From an uncultured Methylococcaceae bacterium (GTDB lineage: Bacteria > Pseudomonadota > Gammaproteobacteria > Methylococcales > Methylomonadaceae): a stretch of DNA of 51,826 bases. This document shows, one piece after another, positions 1 through 8,599 of the stretch. A model generated the notes under the pieces. It saw nothing but the letters and a program-made list of their open reading frames with translations. It had not been told where the DNA came from and did not search any database. A program made the translations under genes and the position numbers. Location: positions 1 through 51,826 of the forward strand of contig CAJXMF010000013.1 in assembly GCA_913056195.1 (NCBI GenBank), read 5' to 3'. Within the stretch, counting starts at the first letter, position 1. Every line of letters starts with the position of its first letter.

Positions 1-821
1 GCTAGATAACGCGGCAAATGTTTGCCATTGAGGGCATGGTAGGTACCCGTGATCGCGTTCTTTACATTGCCTATCATGGTATTGACCCAGGTAAACTCTT
101 CTTTGGAAACGCTGGCAGGCCCGCCACCAGTAACAATGCTTATGTGTGCAGAACCTGCCTCTTTGACGGCTGAAAAACAGGGTAAACCATCAGAAATAAC
201 GGTACTGTTCACCTCTACATGCCGTTTGGCCCATTTCGAAATTTCATTGGACCGGAAACCTTTGACAACACTCATGTTCATGGCAATGGGGTGGCCTTCT
301 TCATTAACAGAAACAGCCGCTACAAACGGGACTTTGTTCGCCGAACCCCGTCCTCGTTTGCCACCACGACGTTCACCACCCCAATACGCATCATCCAATT
401 GTATGATATAGCTTAACGGCTGCTTATCATCGCGCTCTTTCATGACCTGCATGATTTTGTGTTTCATGCTCCACGCCGTATTATAGGAAACACCCAAATG
501 GCGCATTAGCGATAAAGCCGACAATCCCGTTTTGGATTGTGTGATCAAATGTATCGCCAAAAACCATTTCCTCAACGGTAACTTGGTATGCTCAAAGATT
601 GTTCCACTGATCACCGAGGTTTGGTGATGGCATCGATTACATTGATACAAACGGCGGGTTTTAATCAGGCAATACTGCTGACACCCGCACTCAGGACAGT
701 AAAAGCCTGAAGGCCAGCGCCATTTATAAAGCGCTTGATGACACTGCTCTTCGGTGCCGTAATCCTGATATAACTGAAACAGGCTGTAGCCAGATTGAAA
801 TTGAATTTTATTCTTTGCCAT
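1..821 (-). CDS. IS1595-family transposase, C-terminus cut by window edge
   Basis: An open frame of 273 codons reads leftward from an ATG at 821-819 and leaves the window without a stop. The N-terminus has a zinc-ribbon with CPEC (about residue 44) and CNRC (about residue 66) pairs. It is followed by a DDE-type catalytic region with QLDDAYWGG near residue 145, VISDGL near 210 and a late KEEFTWVN stretch, as in IS1595/ISSod11-type transposases. The frame ends at LPRYLA, close to the usual family C-terminus, so probably only a few dozen residues are missing. No frameshift is seen, so the element may be intact. The left end of the IS and its target duplication lie outside the window, and I could not assign the inverted repeat on the right side. 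Confidence 0.88.
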   Translation of the reverse strand, partial: MAKNKIQFQSGYSLFQLYQDYGTEEQCHQALYKWRWPSGFYCPECGCQQYCLIKTRRLYQCNRCHHQTSVISGTIFEHTKLPLRKWFLAIHLITQSKTGLSALSLMRHLGVSYNTAWSMKHKIMQVMKERDDKQPLSYIIQLDDAYWGGERRGGKRGRGSANKVPFVAAVSVNEEGHPIAMNMSVVKGFRSNEISKWAKRHVEVNSTVISDGLPCFSAVKEAGSAHISIVTGGGPASVSKEEFTWVNTMIGNVKNAITGTYHALNGKHLPRYL

Positions 822-1157
822 GACTGCAATCTCATTGATTTAGTTATCAACTTTGACAACCATACCGTGGTAAAGTTGCTGAGACTTATACGTAATCAGG
901 AAAATTTATGTAAAGTAACTTCTTTACCCTGTTTTAGTCGTAGTGAGGGATAAAAAGTAGATGCTTTACTTAGATTTCATATTTTTTGGACTACTTTAGC
1001 TATCCATAACCCACTTAGTTTTTGAAAGGCGGGATGCAGGAGTAACAGAGGAACCTCATCAACATGAGTTGCAGACGATTTGAAACAGAAAGAATCCCGT
1101 ATCCCCAAACAAGTGCATCTGCCATATTTAAGTGCGCGACAGTTTGCGTAGATCCAA
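822..1157. other. Intergenic stretch between the IS and the kinase gene
   Basis: No convincing coding frame is seen here. It should contain the upstream end of the IS1595 element. A short inverted repeat (gtaaag at 910-915 and ctttac at 922-927) is present but has no T-run and is not clearly an IS end. The 3' end of the kinase gene reads in from the right. A short rightward open frame from 1064 overlaps the kinase gene and looks like a shadow. Confidence 0.5.
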
Positions 1158-2885
1158 TCAACTTACGAATAACAAATAAGCCAGGAATACATTCAAGAGT
1201 AACAATATGGCTGACACACCTTTCCAGAAGCGCAGCGGATTTCGCTCAATAAGCGGCAAAGTATCGGCAGATTTTAAAAACTCCTGGTTCGGCTTTTTCA
1301 AATCATACAGAAACTCCGAAAGCGTCTCATAACGCAATTGCGGCGAAATGGCGGTCGCTTTCTTGAGTGCCCCATCTATCCATTGCGGTACCATGCTGTT
1401 TTTATGAAAACTGGGCACATAGCGTAATTTAGAAAGCTTGATCTTATCGGGTTTTTCGGGAATATCGCGCCCAAAGGGTAGCGCATTATTAAGCATTTCA
1501 TAGGTAATCACGCCCAGCGAATAAATATCGGATTTAATCGTGCCACGCTGCCCTAAATGATACTCCGGTGCGGTATAGTTAAGCGTCCCCAATACATTTT
1601 CATTCTTAGCCTCAAGTGGTGTCAATTCAGTGATACCGGCAATTTTCACTGACCCGAAGTCAATAATCTTAACCCTGCCGTTTTTATCCAGCATGATATT
1701 TTCGGGTTTTAAATCCTGATGCAGCATTTCCATGCGGTGAAAAGCTCTAAGCCCCTTGGCAATCTGTTCCACTATTTTCCGTACGGTCCGAATTTCAGGC
1801 TTTGGATTCCTATCCATCCATTCGCGCAGCGTTTCACCTTCTATATATTCGGTAACATAATAAATGCAACTTTTTTTGCGATCCGAACTTAAAACCTTGA
1901 GTACATTGTCATGCCGAATGCGTTTTCCTGCCCATTCTTCGTGCAAAAAATGCTCAATATAGTGCGTATCATCTTCATATAATATTGATGGCGTTTTTAA
2001 AATAACCCGTCGTTCCGTTTGCGTATCGTAGGCCAGATAAATCTGCGTACGGGCACTGGCCTGCAGCTCCTCTTCAATCCGATAACCATCTAAAACCATA
2101 CCGACTTCCAGAGGCGGTGGAAATGGCAAATTGGCATGACGACGCATGATTTCATCTTCTTTAACCAGCGGTAACTGCTCAACCTTGAGGATCTGGCATG
2201 TCAAGTTATCATCGCTGTTATTTTTACTTGCCATGTCCACCAGTTTTTGGCAGCAAGTATCAAGATCATTGATCTCCTGAACACATTTTTTTAATGCTTT
2301 TTCGCTGATAAAATCATGTACGCCATCAGTCATCATGATAAATAAATCGCCGATTTCCAAAGGAAACGATTTGTAATCCACTTCAAGCCGCGGCTCAATC
2401 CCCATTGCCCGGGTCAAATAGCTCTTTTCTTGTGACAGATTGACGCGGTGATCCCGCGTCATCAGCTCCAGATTACCTTTTCGCAAACGATATATGCGTG
2501 AGTCTCCAATATGGAAGATATGCCCTGTTGTTGATTTACAAACCAAAATACTGAGCGTGCTCACCAAGCCTTTATTGCTTTCAAAATGCCGATGTCCCTG
2601 GCTATATAACCAGGAATTAGTCGCCGACAAAATTTTCTGCCCTGCATTTTTAACCGTCCAGGTATCAGGTGTGCTGTAATAGTCACTCAAAAAGCTAATG
2701 ACACAACATTGGCTGGCCTGTTTTCCATCTTCACAACCGCTCATGCCATCGGCGATAGCTATGGCCAGTCCTTTATGCGTCAACTGCGGCTCATCCGGAA
2801 TTTTGGAACCATAACTATCTTCATTATCGGCCTTAATACCTTTGTCACTATAGACACCGGTACTGACTTTCAATCGTGTATCCAT
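1158..2885 (-). CDS. Bifunctional PP2C-type phosphatase / Ser-Thr protein kinase, membrane-anchored
   Basis: This 575-residue protein fuses two opposing signalling enzymes. Residues 1-235 form a PP2C phosphatase with metal-binding DNED at 20-23, DG at 47-48, GDSR at 127-130, a second DG at 187-188 and DDN at 225-227. Residues 268-530 form a Hanks-type kinase with lysine K297, catalytic HQDLKPEN at 389-396, DFG at 409-411 and APE at 439-441. The glycine-rich loop is poorly conserved, since no GxGxxG is visible. A single C-terminal membrane helix (about 553-573) suggests anchoring at the inner membrane. The start codon lies one base after the stop of the nitrate/nitrite transporter gene, so the two are surely cotranscribed. 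A kinase of this type also sits beside nirBD and the nitrate transporter in Pseudomonas aeruginosa. Its likely job is control of nitrate uptake or assimilation by phosphorylation; the substrate is not known from sequence. Confidence 0.93.
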   Translation of the reverse strand: MDTRLKVSTGVYSDKGIKADNEDSYGSKIPDEPQLTHKGLAIAIADGMSGCEDGKQASQCCVISFLSDYYSTPDTWTVKNAGQKILSATNSWLYSQGHRHFESNKGLVSTLSILVCKSTTGHIFHIGDSRIYRLRKGNLELMTRDHRVNLSQEKSYLTRAMGIEPRLEVDYKSFPLEIGDLFIMMTDGVHDFISEKALKKCVQEINDLDTCCQKLVDMASKNNSDDNLTCQILKVEQLPLVKEDEIMRRHANLPFPPPLEVGMVLDGYRIEEELQASARTQIYLAYDTQTERRVILKTPSILYEDDTHYIEHFLHEEWAGKRIRHDNVLKVLSSDRKKSCIYYVTEYIEGETLREWMDRNPKPEIRTVRKIVEQIAKGLRAFHRMEMLHQDLKPENIMLDKNGRVKIIDFGSVKIAGITELTPLEAKNENVLGTLNYTAPEYHLGQRGTIKSDIYSLGVITYEMLNNALPFGRDIPEKPDKIKLSKLRYVPSFHKNSMVPQWIDGALKKATAISPQLRYETLSEFLYDLKKPNQEFLKSADTLPLIERNPLRFWKGVSAILLLLNVFLAYLLFVS

Positions 2886-2886
2886 A

Positions 2887-4368
2887 TCAATCCAGCTCGA
2901 TCATTTCAACCGTCCCATCTTCCAAGACTTCAGCCATATGACCTTTAGGCTCTTCAATAAACTGAACAACAAGCAAAACCAGAAAAGAAAAGGCGGCAAT
3001 CACCTTAAAGAAAATATCCGACGATACAAATGACAGTATGGTTAAAAATAACACCCCACCCACATTACCATACGCACCCACCATGCCTGCAATCTGACCT
3101 GTCATGCGGCGCTTGATCAACGGCACCATAGCAAATACTGCGCCTTCTCCAGCCTGAACAAAAAATGAGCATACCATGGTGGTAATCACCGCAATGGACA
3201 CCGGCCATTCTGGTGTGATTTGTGAAAACGTAAAAAACCCAAGCATGGCGCCTGCAAGCAATAACGTTAATGACATTTTTCGCCCAAAGCGATCACTGAA
3301 CCAGCCACCACCCGGCCGTGCGACCAAATTCATAAAAGCGAACCCTGAAGCCAACAAGCCCGCCTGAACCATGCTAATGCCTTGAGACTCGTGAAAGGTC
3401 TGATAAAAGAAGATTGGCAACATGGAAACGACCGCGAGTTCTGCACCAAATGTCGCCATATAAGCCAGGTCCAAAATGGCGACCTGCTTAAACTTGTATT
3501 TATGAATCTCCTCAATCGGATGGCTTAAATGCGCTTCATTGACATGAATGATTTTATAAACATTATAAAAAAACAATATCCAGATGAAGGCATAAATGCA
3601 CCATGATGCTATGCCAGACAACAATCCGACACCGGCTGGCGATAACTTCCAGGTTAATAAGGTTAGCGTGGCATAGAGTGGAATCGACATCACAATATAA
3701 AAAAACAGATCCCAAATACTGGTTACTTCCATGGCACCGGATTTTTTAGGTTTAAAGTAGGTTGATCCTTTCGGTGTATCGCTGACACTGAAAAAATAAA
3801 TTACCGAATAAACCAGAGCAATGATACCCGTAGAGGCAATGGCATACCGCCAGCCTTCATCGCCACCACCAAACCATAAAGCTAATGCCGGCAAGCTCAT
3901 GGCAGCGGCCGCCGAGCCAAAATTGCCCCAGCCGCCATATATACCTTCAGCAATACCGACTTGTTTGGCGGGAAACCACTCACCGACCATCCGAATACCG
4001 ATAACGAAACCAGCGCCAACAAATCCCATTAAAAAACGCGCCATCGCCAGCTGCTCAAAACTTTCAGCAAAGGCGAACATAAAACATGGAAAACTCGCCA
4101 GCGCCAGTAGTGTTGAATAGGTCCGTTTAGGTCCAAACTTATCGACCAAAACACCTATTATGATTCGGGCAGGTATGGTCAATGCCACATTCAAGATTAA
4201 AATTGTTTTGATTTGTGACTGGTCCATATTTAACGTTTTTGCAATCACAAGCATTAACGGTGCATGATTGAACCAGACCACAAAGCTGATAAAAAAAGCA
4301 ATCCATGTCATGTGCAGTATTTTTATCTTGCCTGTAAAGGAAAGTAGATTAAATTCTTTCGATGACAT
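2887..4368 (-). CDS. Nitrate/nitrite transporter, MFS (NarK/NasA type)
   Basis: A 493-residue polytopic membrane protein of the major facilitator superfamily, nitrate/nitrite porter group. It has about 12 predicted helices and the glycine-rich signatures typical of the family, such as [18 protein letters not shown] near residues 115-132 and [12 protein letters not shown] near 425-437. The cytoplasmic loop [11 protein letters not shown] near 67-77 is the MFS motif-A equivalent. The start is supported by a GGAG Shine-Dalgarno sequence. It should import nitrate or nitrite across the inner membrane for assimilation. It heads a two-gene unit with the phosphatase-kinase and is divergent from nirB. 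A sigma-54-like promoter sits about 35-50 bases upstream of the start codon. Sequence alone does not separate nitrate uptake from nitrite uptake or export. Confidence 0.9.
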   Translation of the reverse strand: MSSKEFNLLSFTGKIKILHMTWIAFFISFVVWFNHAPLMLVIAKTLNMDQSQIKTILILNVALTIPARIIIGVLVDKFGPKRTYSTLLALASFPCFMFAFAESFEQLAMARFLMGFVGAGFVIGIRMVGEWFPAKQVGIAEGIYGGWGNFGSAAAAMSLPALALWFGGGDEGWRYAIASTGIIALVYSVIYFFSVSDTPKGSTYFKPKKSGAMEVTSIWDLFFYIVMSIPLYATLTLLTWKLSPAGVGLLSGIASWCIYAFIWILFFYNVYKIIHVNEAHLSHPIEEIHKYKFKQVAILDLAYMATFGAELAVVSMLPIFFYQTFHESQGISMVQAGLLASGFAFMNLVARPGGGWFSDRFGRKMSLTLLLAGAMLGFFTFSQITPEWPVSIAVITTMVCSFFVQAGEGAVFAMVPLIKRRMTGQIAGMVGAYGNVGGVLFLTILSFVSSDIFFKVIAAFSFLVLLVVQFIEEPKGHMAEVLEDGTVEMIELD

Positions 4369-4403
4369 TATTTTCGCTCCATTCTTGATTGTTGTAATTC
4401 TAA

Positions 4404-4419
4404 AGCACTTTCTGTGCCA
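4404..4419 (-). promoter_or_regulatory. Candidate sigma-54 promoter for the nitrate transporter
   Basis: On the minus strand this reads TGGCACAGAAAGTGCT. It matches the sigma-54 consensus TGGCACR-N4-TTGCW at every fixed position except the first T of TTGC. The GG and GC doublets have the required 10-base spacing. Transcription would start about 12 bases downstream of the GC, roughly 25 bases before the transporter start codon. The site is also a short inverted repeat (GCAC/GTGC), so a regulator operator is an alternative reading. Confidence 0.55.
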
Positions 4420-4685
4420 GATAATGAAATTTACTATTCTTGATATATTCCACCTTGGCTTCCATCCTTATTAAGAGCGATAGACCATTAAATAATTATT
4501 GACTGCATCAGCAAAAAATTGAAGGGAACACCGTGCCAAATCAAATCGATAGCACTGCCCCCTTATGAAGCAATACGCACCACAATAAAGCAAATCAGTG
4601 TATATAAATTTGCCGTTTATCCTGTTCAAGGACTGCGTTTCCCTAAAACCATACGTTTTTATAGTACATACGCCTTTAACAATAA

Positions 4686-4701
4686 TGGCATGATAGATGC
4701 T
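4686..4701 (+). promoter_or_regulatory. Candidate sigma-54 promoter for nirB
   Basis: Reads TGGCATGATAGATGCT, a match to TGGCACR-N4-TTGCW with two mismatches and the invariant GG and GC correctly spaced. The GC doublet lies 36 bases before the nirB ATG, so the predicted transcript start is about 24 bases upstream of it. This mirrors the geometry of the element on the opposite strand. The match is weaker than that one. Confidence 0.42.
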
Positions 4702-4735
4702 TATAAATATTTATTATGATTTACTGGGGTGAAAT

Positions 4736-7273
4736 ATGCGTGTAAAACAAACATTAGTTGTCATTGGTAATGGTATGGTTGGCCAGAATTTTCTGGAATC
4801 ATTCGTTGAAAGCGAAGCCAGAGAAAAATTCGATATCGTGACGTTTTGTGAAGAGCCACGGCCCGCTTATGACCGGGTTCATCTAACGGAATATTTCAGT
4901 GGCAAAACAGCTAACGACCTTTCCTTGGTTGCTGATGATTTTTTCGAAAAAAATAATGTCACCGCCCATATCGGCGATAAAGCCGTCGAAATTGATCGAA
5001 AAAATCGCCAGATCATTTCTGAAAAAGGTGCCATCGTTCACTATGACAAAATAGTCCTGGCAACAGGTTCTTATCCTTTTGTACCACCTGTACCGGGTCA
5101 TGATCGCGAAAACTGTCTGGTGTATAGAACGATCGAGGACTTGGAAGCCATTACAAAAGCAGCAAAGAACTCCAGCGTAGGGACTGTCGTCGGTGGTGGT
5201 TTATTAGGACTTGAAGCCGCTAAAGCCTTAAAAGACTTAGGCTTGGAAACACATGTCGTGGAATTTGCCCCACGTCTGATGGCCGTTCAATTAGATGAAG
5301 GCGGCGGCGCAATGCTGCGAAAAAAAATCGAAGACTTAGAGGTTGTTGTTCATACCAGCAAAAATACCACGAACATTGGCGATGGCGCCGCTCATGTCCA
5401 CAAAATGACGTTTGCCGATGGTGAAGAACTGGAAACCGACATCGTCTTGTTTTCTGCGGGAATTCGTCCGCGTGATGATATTGCGCGCGCCTGTGGCCTG
5501 GAAACCGGCCCCCGTGGTGGAATCGTCATTGATAATCAATGCAAAACATCAGATCCTGATATTTATGCAATAGGTGAATGTGCATTATGGGAAGGTAAAA
5601 TATTTGGTCTGGTTGCGCCGGGCTATACCATGGCCAGAACTGCCGTTGCTGATTTAAACAATGAACAAGCCAGTTTTACCGGTGCCGATATGAGCACTAA
5701 ACTGAAACTGATGGGCGTTGATGTCGCCAGCATTGGTGATGCTCACGCCAAAATGCCGGGTGCTTTAGTCTATACCTACCTGAATGGCGCTTCGGAAGTT
5801 TACAAACGTATCGTTGTCAGCCACGACAAAAAATATCTGCTTGGCGCGGTGTTAGTCGGCGATGCCTCAGGTTACAGCACGCTGTTGCAATACTGTTTAA
5901 ATAAAATTGAATTACCCGAGAATCCTGATTCCTTGATCTTGCCGCACCATTCCGACGAATCTGTCGGTTTAGGACCTGATGCCTTGCCACCTTCAGCTCA
6001 AATCTGCTCTTGTTACGATGTCTCTAAAGGTCAGATTGTCGAGGCCATTGAAAACGGCTGCATGACTGTTCCTGACCTTAAAGCCCAAACACAAGCGGCA
6101 ACCGGTTGCGGCGGCTGTAGCGCCCTTTTAAAATCGGTACTCGATTGTGAGCTGACAAAAGCGGGGATTGAGGTCAATACCGATATTTGTGAACATTTCC
6201 CGCATACCCGACAAGATTTGTATAACCTCGTCATGGTTGGCAAAATCAAAACCTTTGATGAATTGTTGCAAAAACACGGGCGTGGTCGTGGCTGTGAAGT
6301 CTGTCGCCAGGCCATCGGCTCTATACTGGCCTCTTACTGGAATGAGTATATTCTAAAGAAAGAACATATTGGCCTACAGGATACCAATGACCGTTTTCTG
6401 GCCAATATGCAGAAAGATGGCACCTATTCCGTGGTACCCCGTGTCACAGGCGGTGAGCTCACCCCCGATATGTTAATCGCCTTGGGTGAAGCCGGCAAAA
6501 AATACAACCTTTACACCAAGATTACCGGTGGCCAACGGGTAGATTTGTTTGGCGCCCGGGTAGAACAGCTCCCCCTGATTTGGAAAGACCTGATTGATGC
6601 CGGCTTTGAAAGCGGCCATGCTTATGGTAAATCATTACGTACCGTTAAATCCTGTGTTGGCAGCACCTGGTGTCGATTTGGCGTTGATGACAGTGTTGGC
6701 CTGGCCATTGAACTGGAAAATCGCTATAAAGGCTTGCGTGCGCCGCATAAAATAAAAATGGCTGTATCCGGATGTACACGTGAATGTGCCGAAGCGCAAG
6801 GCAAGGATATCGGGGTTATTGCAACCGAAGATGGCTGGAACTTATATGTCTGTGGTAACGGCGGCATGAAGCCAAGGCATGCCGATTTGTTTGCAACCAA
6901 TCTGGACAAAGAAACATTGATTAAATATATCGATCGTATTCTGATTTTTTATGTCAGAACTGCCGACCGTTTACAGCGCACCTCGGTCTGGATGGAAAAT
7001 ATGGAAGGCGGCCTGGATTACCTTAAATCAGTCGTCATTGATGATAAGCTGGGCATCGTTAACGACCTTGAAAATCAAATGCAGCATATCATCGATTCAT
7101 ACCAGTGCGAGTGGAAAACCACACTGCAAGATGAAGAGAATCTTAAATTATTCCGTCCTTTTGTAAATAGTGACCAAACCGATGACAGCATCCTGTTTGT
7201 TGAAGAGCGTGGACAAATACGTCCAGCCAATGAATCCGAACGCAAACATTTTAAACTGACGGAGGAAGTCTAA
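4736..7273 (+). CDS. nirB: Assimilatory nitrite reductase (NADH/NADPH) large subunit
   Basis: An 845-residue cytoplasmic enzyme reducing nitrite to ammonium. In order it shows an FAD-binding fold (GNGMVG at 11-16), an NAD(P)-binding fold (GGGLLG at 153-158), BFD-like [2Fe-2S] regions with cysteines at 424, 426, 458 and 461, and a sulfite/nitrite reductase ferredoxin-like half-domain. The siroheme-4Fe4S ligands follow, as Cys640-x5-Cys646 and Cys680-x3-Cys684. All expected cofactor ligands are present and the length is normal for NirB. A GGGGTGAAAT stretch provides the ribosome binding site. The stop overlaps the nirD start by one base, so the two are translationally coupled. The upstream region carries a sigma-54-like sequence. 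Confidence 0.96.
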   Translation: MRVKQTLVVIGNGMVGQNFLESFVESEAREKFDIVTFCEEPRPAYDRVHLTEYFSGKTANDLSLVADDFFEKNNVTAHIGDKAVEIDRKNRQIISEKGAIVHYDKIVLATGSYPFVPPVPGHDRENCLVYRTIEDLEAITKAAKNSSVGTVVGGGLLGLEAAKALKDLGLETHVVEFAPRLMAVQLDEGGGAMLRKKIEDLEVVVHTSKNTTNIGDGAAHVHKMTFADGEELETDIVLFSAGIRPRDDIARACGLETGPRGGIVIDNQCKTSDPDIYAIGECALWEGKIFGLVAPGYTMARTAVADLNNEQASFTGADMSTKLKLMGVDVASIGDAHAKMPGALVYTYLNGASEVYKRIVVSHDKKYLLGAVLVGDASGYSTLLQYCLNKIELPENPDSLILPHHSDESVGLGPDALPPSAQICSCYDVSKGQIVEAIENGCMTVPDLKAQTQAATGCGGCSALLKSVLDCELTKAGIEVNTDICEHFPHTRQDLYNLVMVGKIKTFDELLQKHGRGRGCEVCRQAIGSILASYWNEYILKKEHIGLQDTNDRFLANMQKDGTYSVVPRVTGGELTPDMLIALGEAGKKYNLYTKITGGQRVDLFGARVEQLPLIWKDLIDAGFESGHAYGKSLRTVKSCVGSTWCRFGVDDSVGLAIELENRYKGLRAPHKIKMAVSGCTRECAEAQGKDIGVIATEDGWNLYVCGNGGMKPRHADLFATNLDKETLIKYIDRILIFYVRTADRLQRTSVWMENMEGGLDYLKSVVIDDKLGIVNDLENQMQHIIDSYQCEWKTTLQDEENLKLFRPFVNSDQTDDSILFVEERGQIRPANESERKHFKLTEEV

Positions 7274-7605
7274 TGAGTCGATGGGTGGATGTTTGCAGTG
7301 TTGATGATTTATTACCTGAGGCCGGTATCAGCGTCTTAGTCGGTGGCCGACAACTGGCGCTATTTTATTTCCCTTTGAACAATGAGCTTTATGCAATTGA
7401 TAACTACGATCCGTTTAGCCATACTTATAGCTTATCACGCGGCCTGGTGGGTGATATAAAAGGGGAGCCGATAGTTTCGGCCCCCGTTTATAAACAACAT
7501 TTCATCCTGAAAAGCGGTATTTGTCTGGACGATGAAACGGTTAAGGTTGAGAGCTATCCAGTTCGCATTGTCAACGATCGTGTTGAAGTTTCAATTCCGG
7601 AGTAA
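7273..7605 (+). CDS. nirD: Nitrite reductase small subunit
   Basis: A 110-residue protein with a Rieske-like fold of the NirD type. Characteristic blocks are LALFYFP near residue 29, DNYDPFS near 43, SRGLVGD near 53 and CLDDET near 84. The Cys-His pairs that bind the cluster in true Rieske proteins are absent, as is normal for NirD, which lacks a cofactor and supports the NirB holoenzyme. Its ATG overlaps the last base of the nirB stop codon, and phzF follows after three bases. Confidence 0.95.
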   Translation: MSRWVDVCSVDDLLPEAGISVLVGGRQLALFYFPLNNELYAIDNYDPFSHTYSLSRGLVGDIKGEPIVSAPVYKQHFILKSGICLDDETVKVESYPVRIVNDRVEVSIPE

Positions 7606-7608
7606 ATA

Positions 7609-8523
7609 ATGACTTACCAATATTATATCGCTGATGTTTTCACCCAAGAGGTATTCAATGGCGCTCAGATTGCGGTTTTCCCGGCAGCTGACGGTCTAAC
7701 AACAGAACAAATGGCCGCCATTGCAAAAGAAATCAATTTATCTGAAACAGTTTTTGTTTTTCATCTGGAAAGTGCTGAAATGCACCGCAAAATGCGTACA
7801 TTTTCAGCATTGGGCGAAGAAAAAGATTATGTCGGTCACCCTATTATTGCGACCGCCTATGTCCTCGGTCATTGTGGCGATATCCACTTAAGCGAGGGAA
7901 TCAATCCATTCATTTTCGAACAAAACAGTGGGCCAGTAGACGTAAACATCAGCGCTAAAAATGGCAAACCTGTTTTTGTCCAGTTCGCCAATAAGGTTTC
8001 CTCCGTCATTGACCGTTTTGTCCCCAACGATGAAGAATTAGCCGATTTATTGTCACTCAAAGTTTCCGACCTGGATCATAAAAAATATTCACCGCGCCTG
8101 GTTTCCTGCGGCTTACCGTTTCTGATCGTTCCGGTCTGGCAATACAAAAGCGTTCGTCAGGCTCGCTTTAACTATATCGCCTGGAGCCAATCCACTGCGC
8201 CACAAACAGCCGCTCAGGAAATTTTGCTGTTTGTACCAAAATCGCCATCGCCGGATGCCGATTTTAATTTACGATTACTCGGTCCTAAAATCGGTCTACA
8301 TGAAGACCCTCCCGTAGGTAATGTCTTACCAGCTTTTGCCGCTTATTTATGTTCATTTGAATTCACCCAACAAGGTACCCATGCGTTTACCGTAGAACGA
8401 GGTGATGAAAACACGCGCCGCAGCATCATCAATATCGAAATGGACAATAAAGGGGGTTCACAACTGCCGATTCGAGTAGGTGGCGAAGGCCTTATTTTTG
8501 CCGAAGGCAAAATATTTATCTAA
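7609..8523 (+). CDS. PhzF-family isomerase-like protein
   Basis: A 304-residue member of the PhzF/diaminopimelate epimerase-like superfamily. The N-terminal block has the family's ADVFTQEVFNGAQIAVF pattern, and the likely catalytic glutamate lies in INLSETVFVF near residue 45. Further support comes from the glycine/histidine block DYVGHPIIATAYVLG (about 68-82) and a second half-domain with EDPPVGN near 240. Family members isomerise or hydrolyse small carboxylic substrates, and most are uncharacterised. A ribosome site (CGGAG) and a three-base gap from nirD place it in the nitrite reductase operon. The link to nitrite reduction is positional only. The real substrate is unknown. Confidence 0.88.
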   Translation: MTYQYYIADVFTQEVFNGAQIAVFPAADGLTTEQMAAIAKEINLSETVFVFHLESAEMHRKMRTFSALGEEKDYVGHPIIATAYVLGHCGDIHLSEGINPFIFEQNSGPVDVNISAKNGKPVFVQFANKVSSVIDRFVPNDEELADLLSLKVSDLDHKKYSPRLVSCGLPFLIVPVWQYKSVRQARFNYIAWSQSTAPQTAAQEILLFVPKSPSPDADFNLRLLGPKIGLHEDPPVGNVLPAFAAYLCSFEFTQQGTHAFTVERGDENTRRSIINIEMDNKGGSQLPIRVGGEGLIFAEGKIFI

Positions 8524-8543
8524 CATAGTCCCATTAAATAACA

Positions 8544-8589
8544 CCTCTCCAGTTGAAATAAACAGCTTACATTTCAACTGGAAGAGAGG
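8544..8589. terminator. Hairpin between convergent phzF and the giant oxidoreductase gene
   Basis: An 11-bp perfect stem (8549-8559 with 8571-8581) is extended by five further pairs (8544-8548 with 8585-8589) across a small bulge. It lies in the 76-base gap between two converging genes and could end transcription from both sides. No long T-run follows on either strand, so its efficiency is uncertain. Confidence 0.6.
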
Positions 8590-8599
8590 CCGCTTACAT

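Larger units (their letters stand above)
4369..4735. other. Divergent regulatory region between the nitrate transporter and nirB
   Basis: This 367-base AT-rich region separates two divergent nitrogen-assimilation units and has no credible gene. It holds a sigma-54-like element on each strand (annotated separately). A GCACCA at 4577-4582 resembles half of an NtrC operator, about 105 bases upstream of the nirB-side element. A full NtrC dyad was not found by eye. Enhancer-activated divergent control by nitrogen status is therefore an inference. Confidence 0.5.

Noticed and set aside
910-927. Inverted repeat as the IS1595 end
   Set aside because: It has a six-base arm only, is internally symmetrical rather than matching a distant partner, and the other IS end is outside the window.
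6031-6315. Minus-strand open frame of 94 codons inside nirB
   Set aside because: It is antisense to a well-conserved nirB region and has no recognisable domain or ribosome site.
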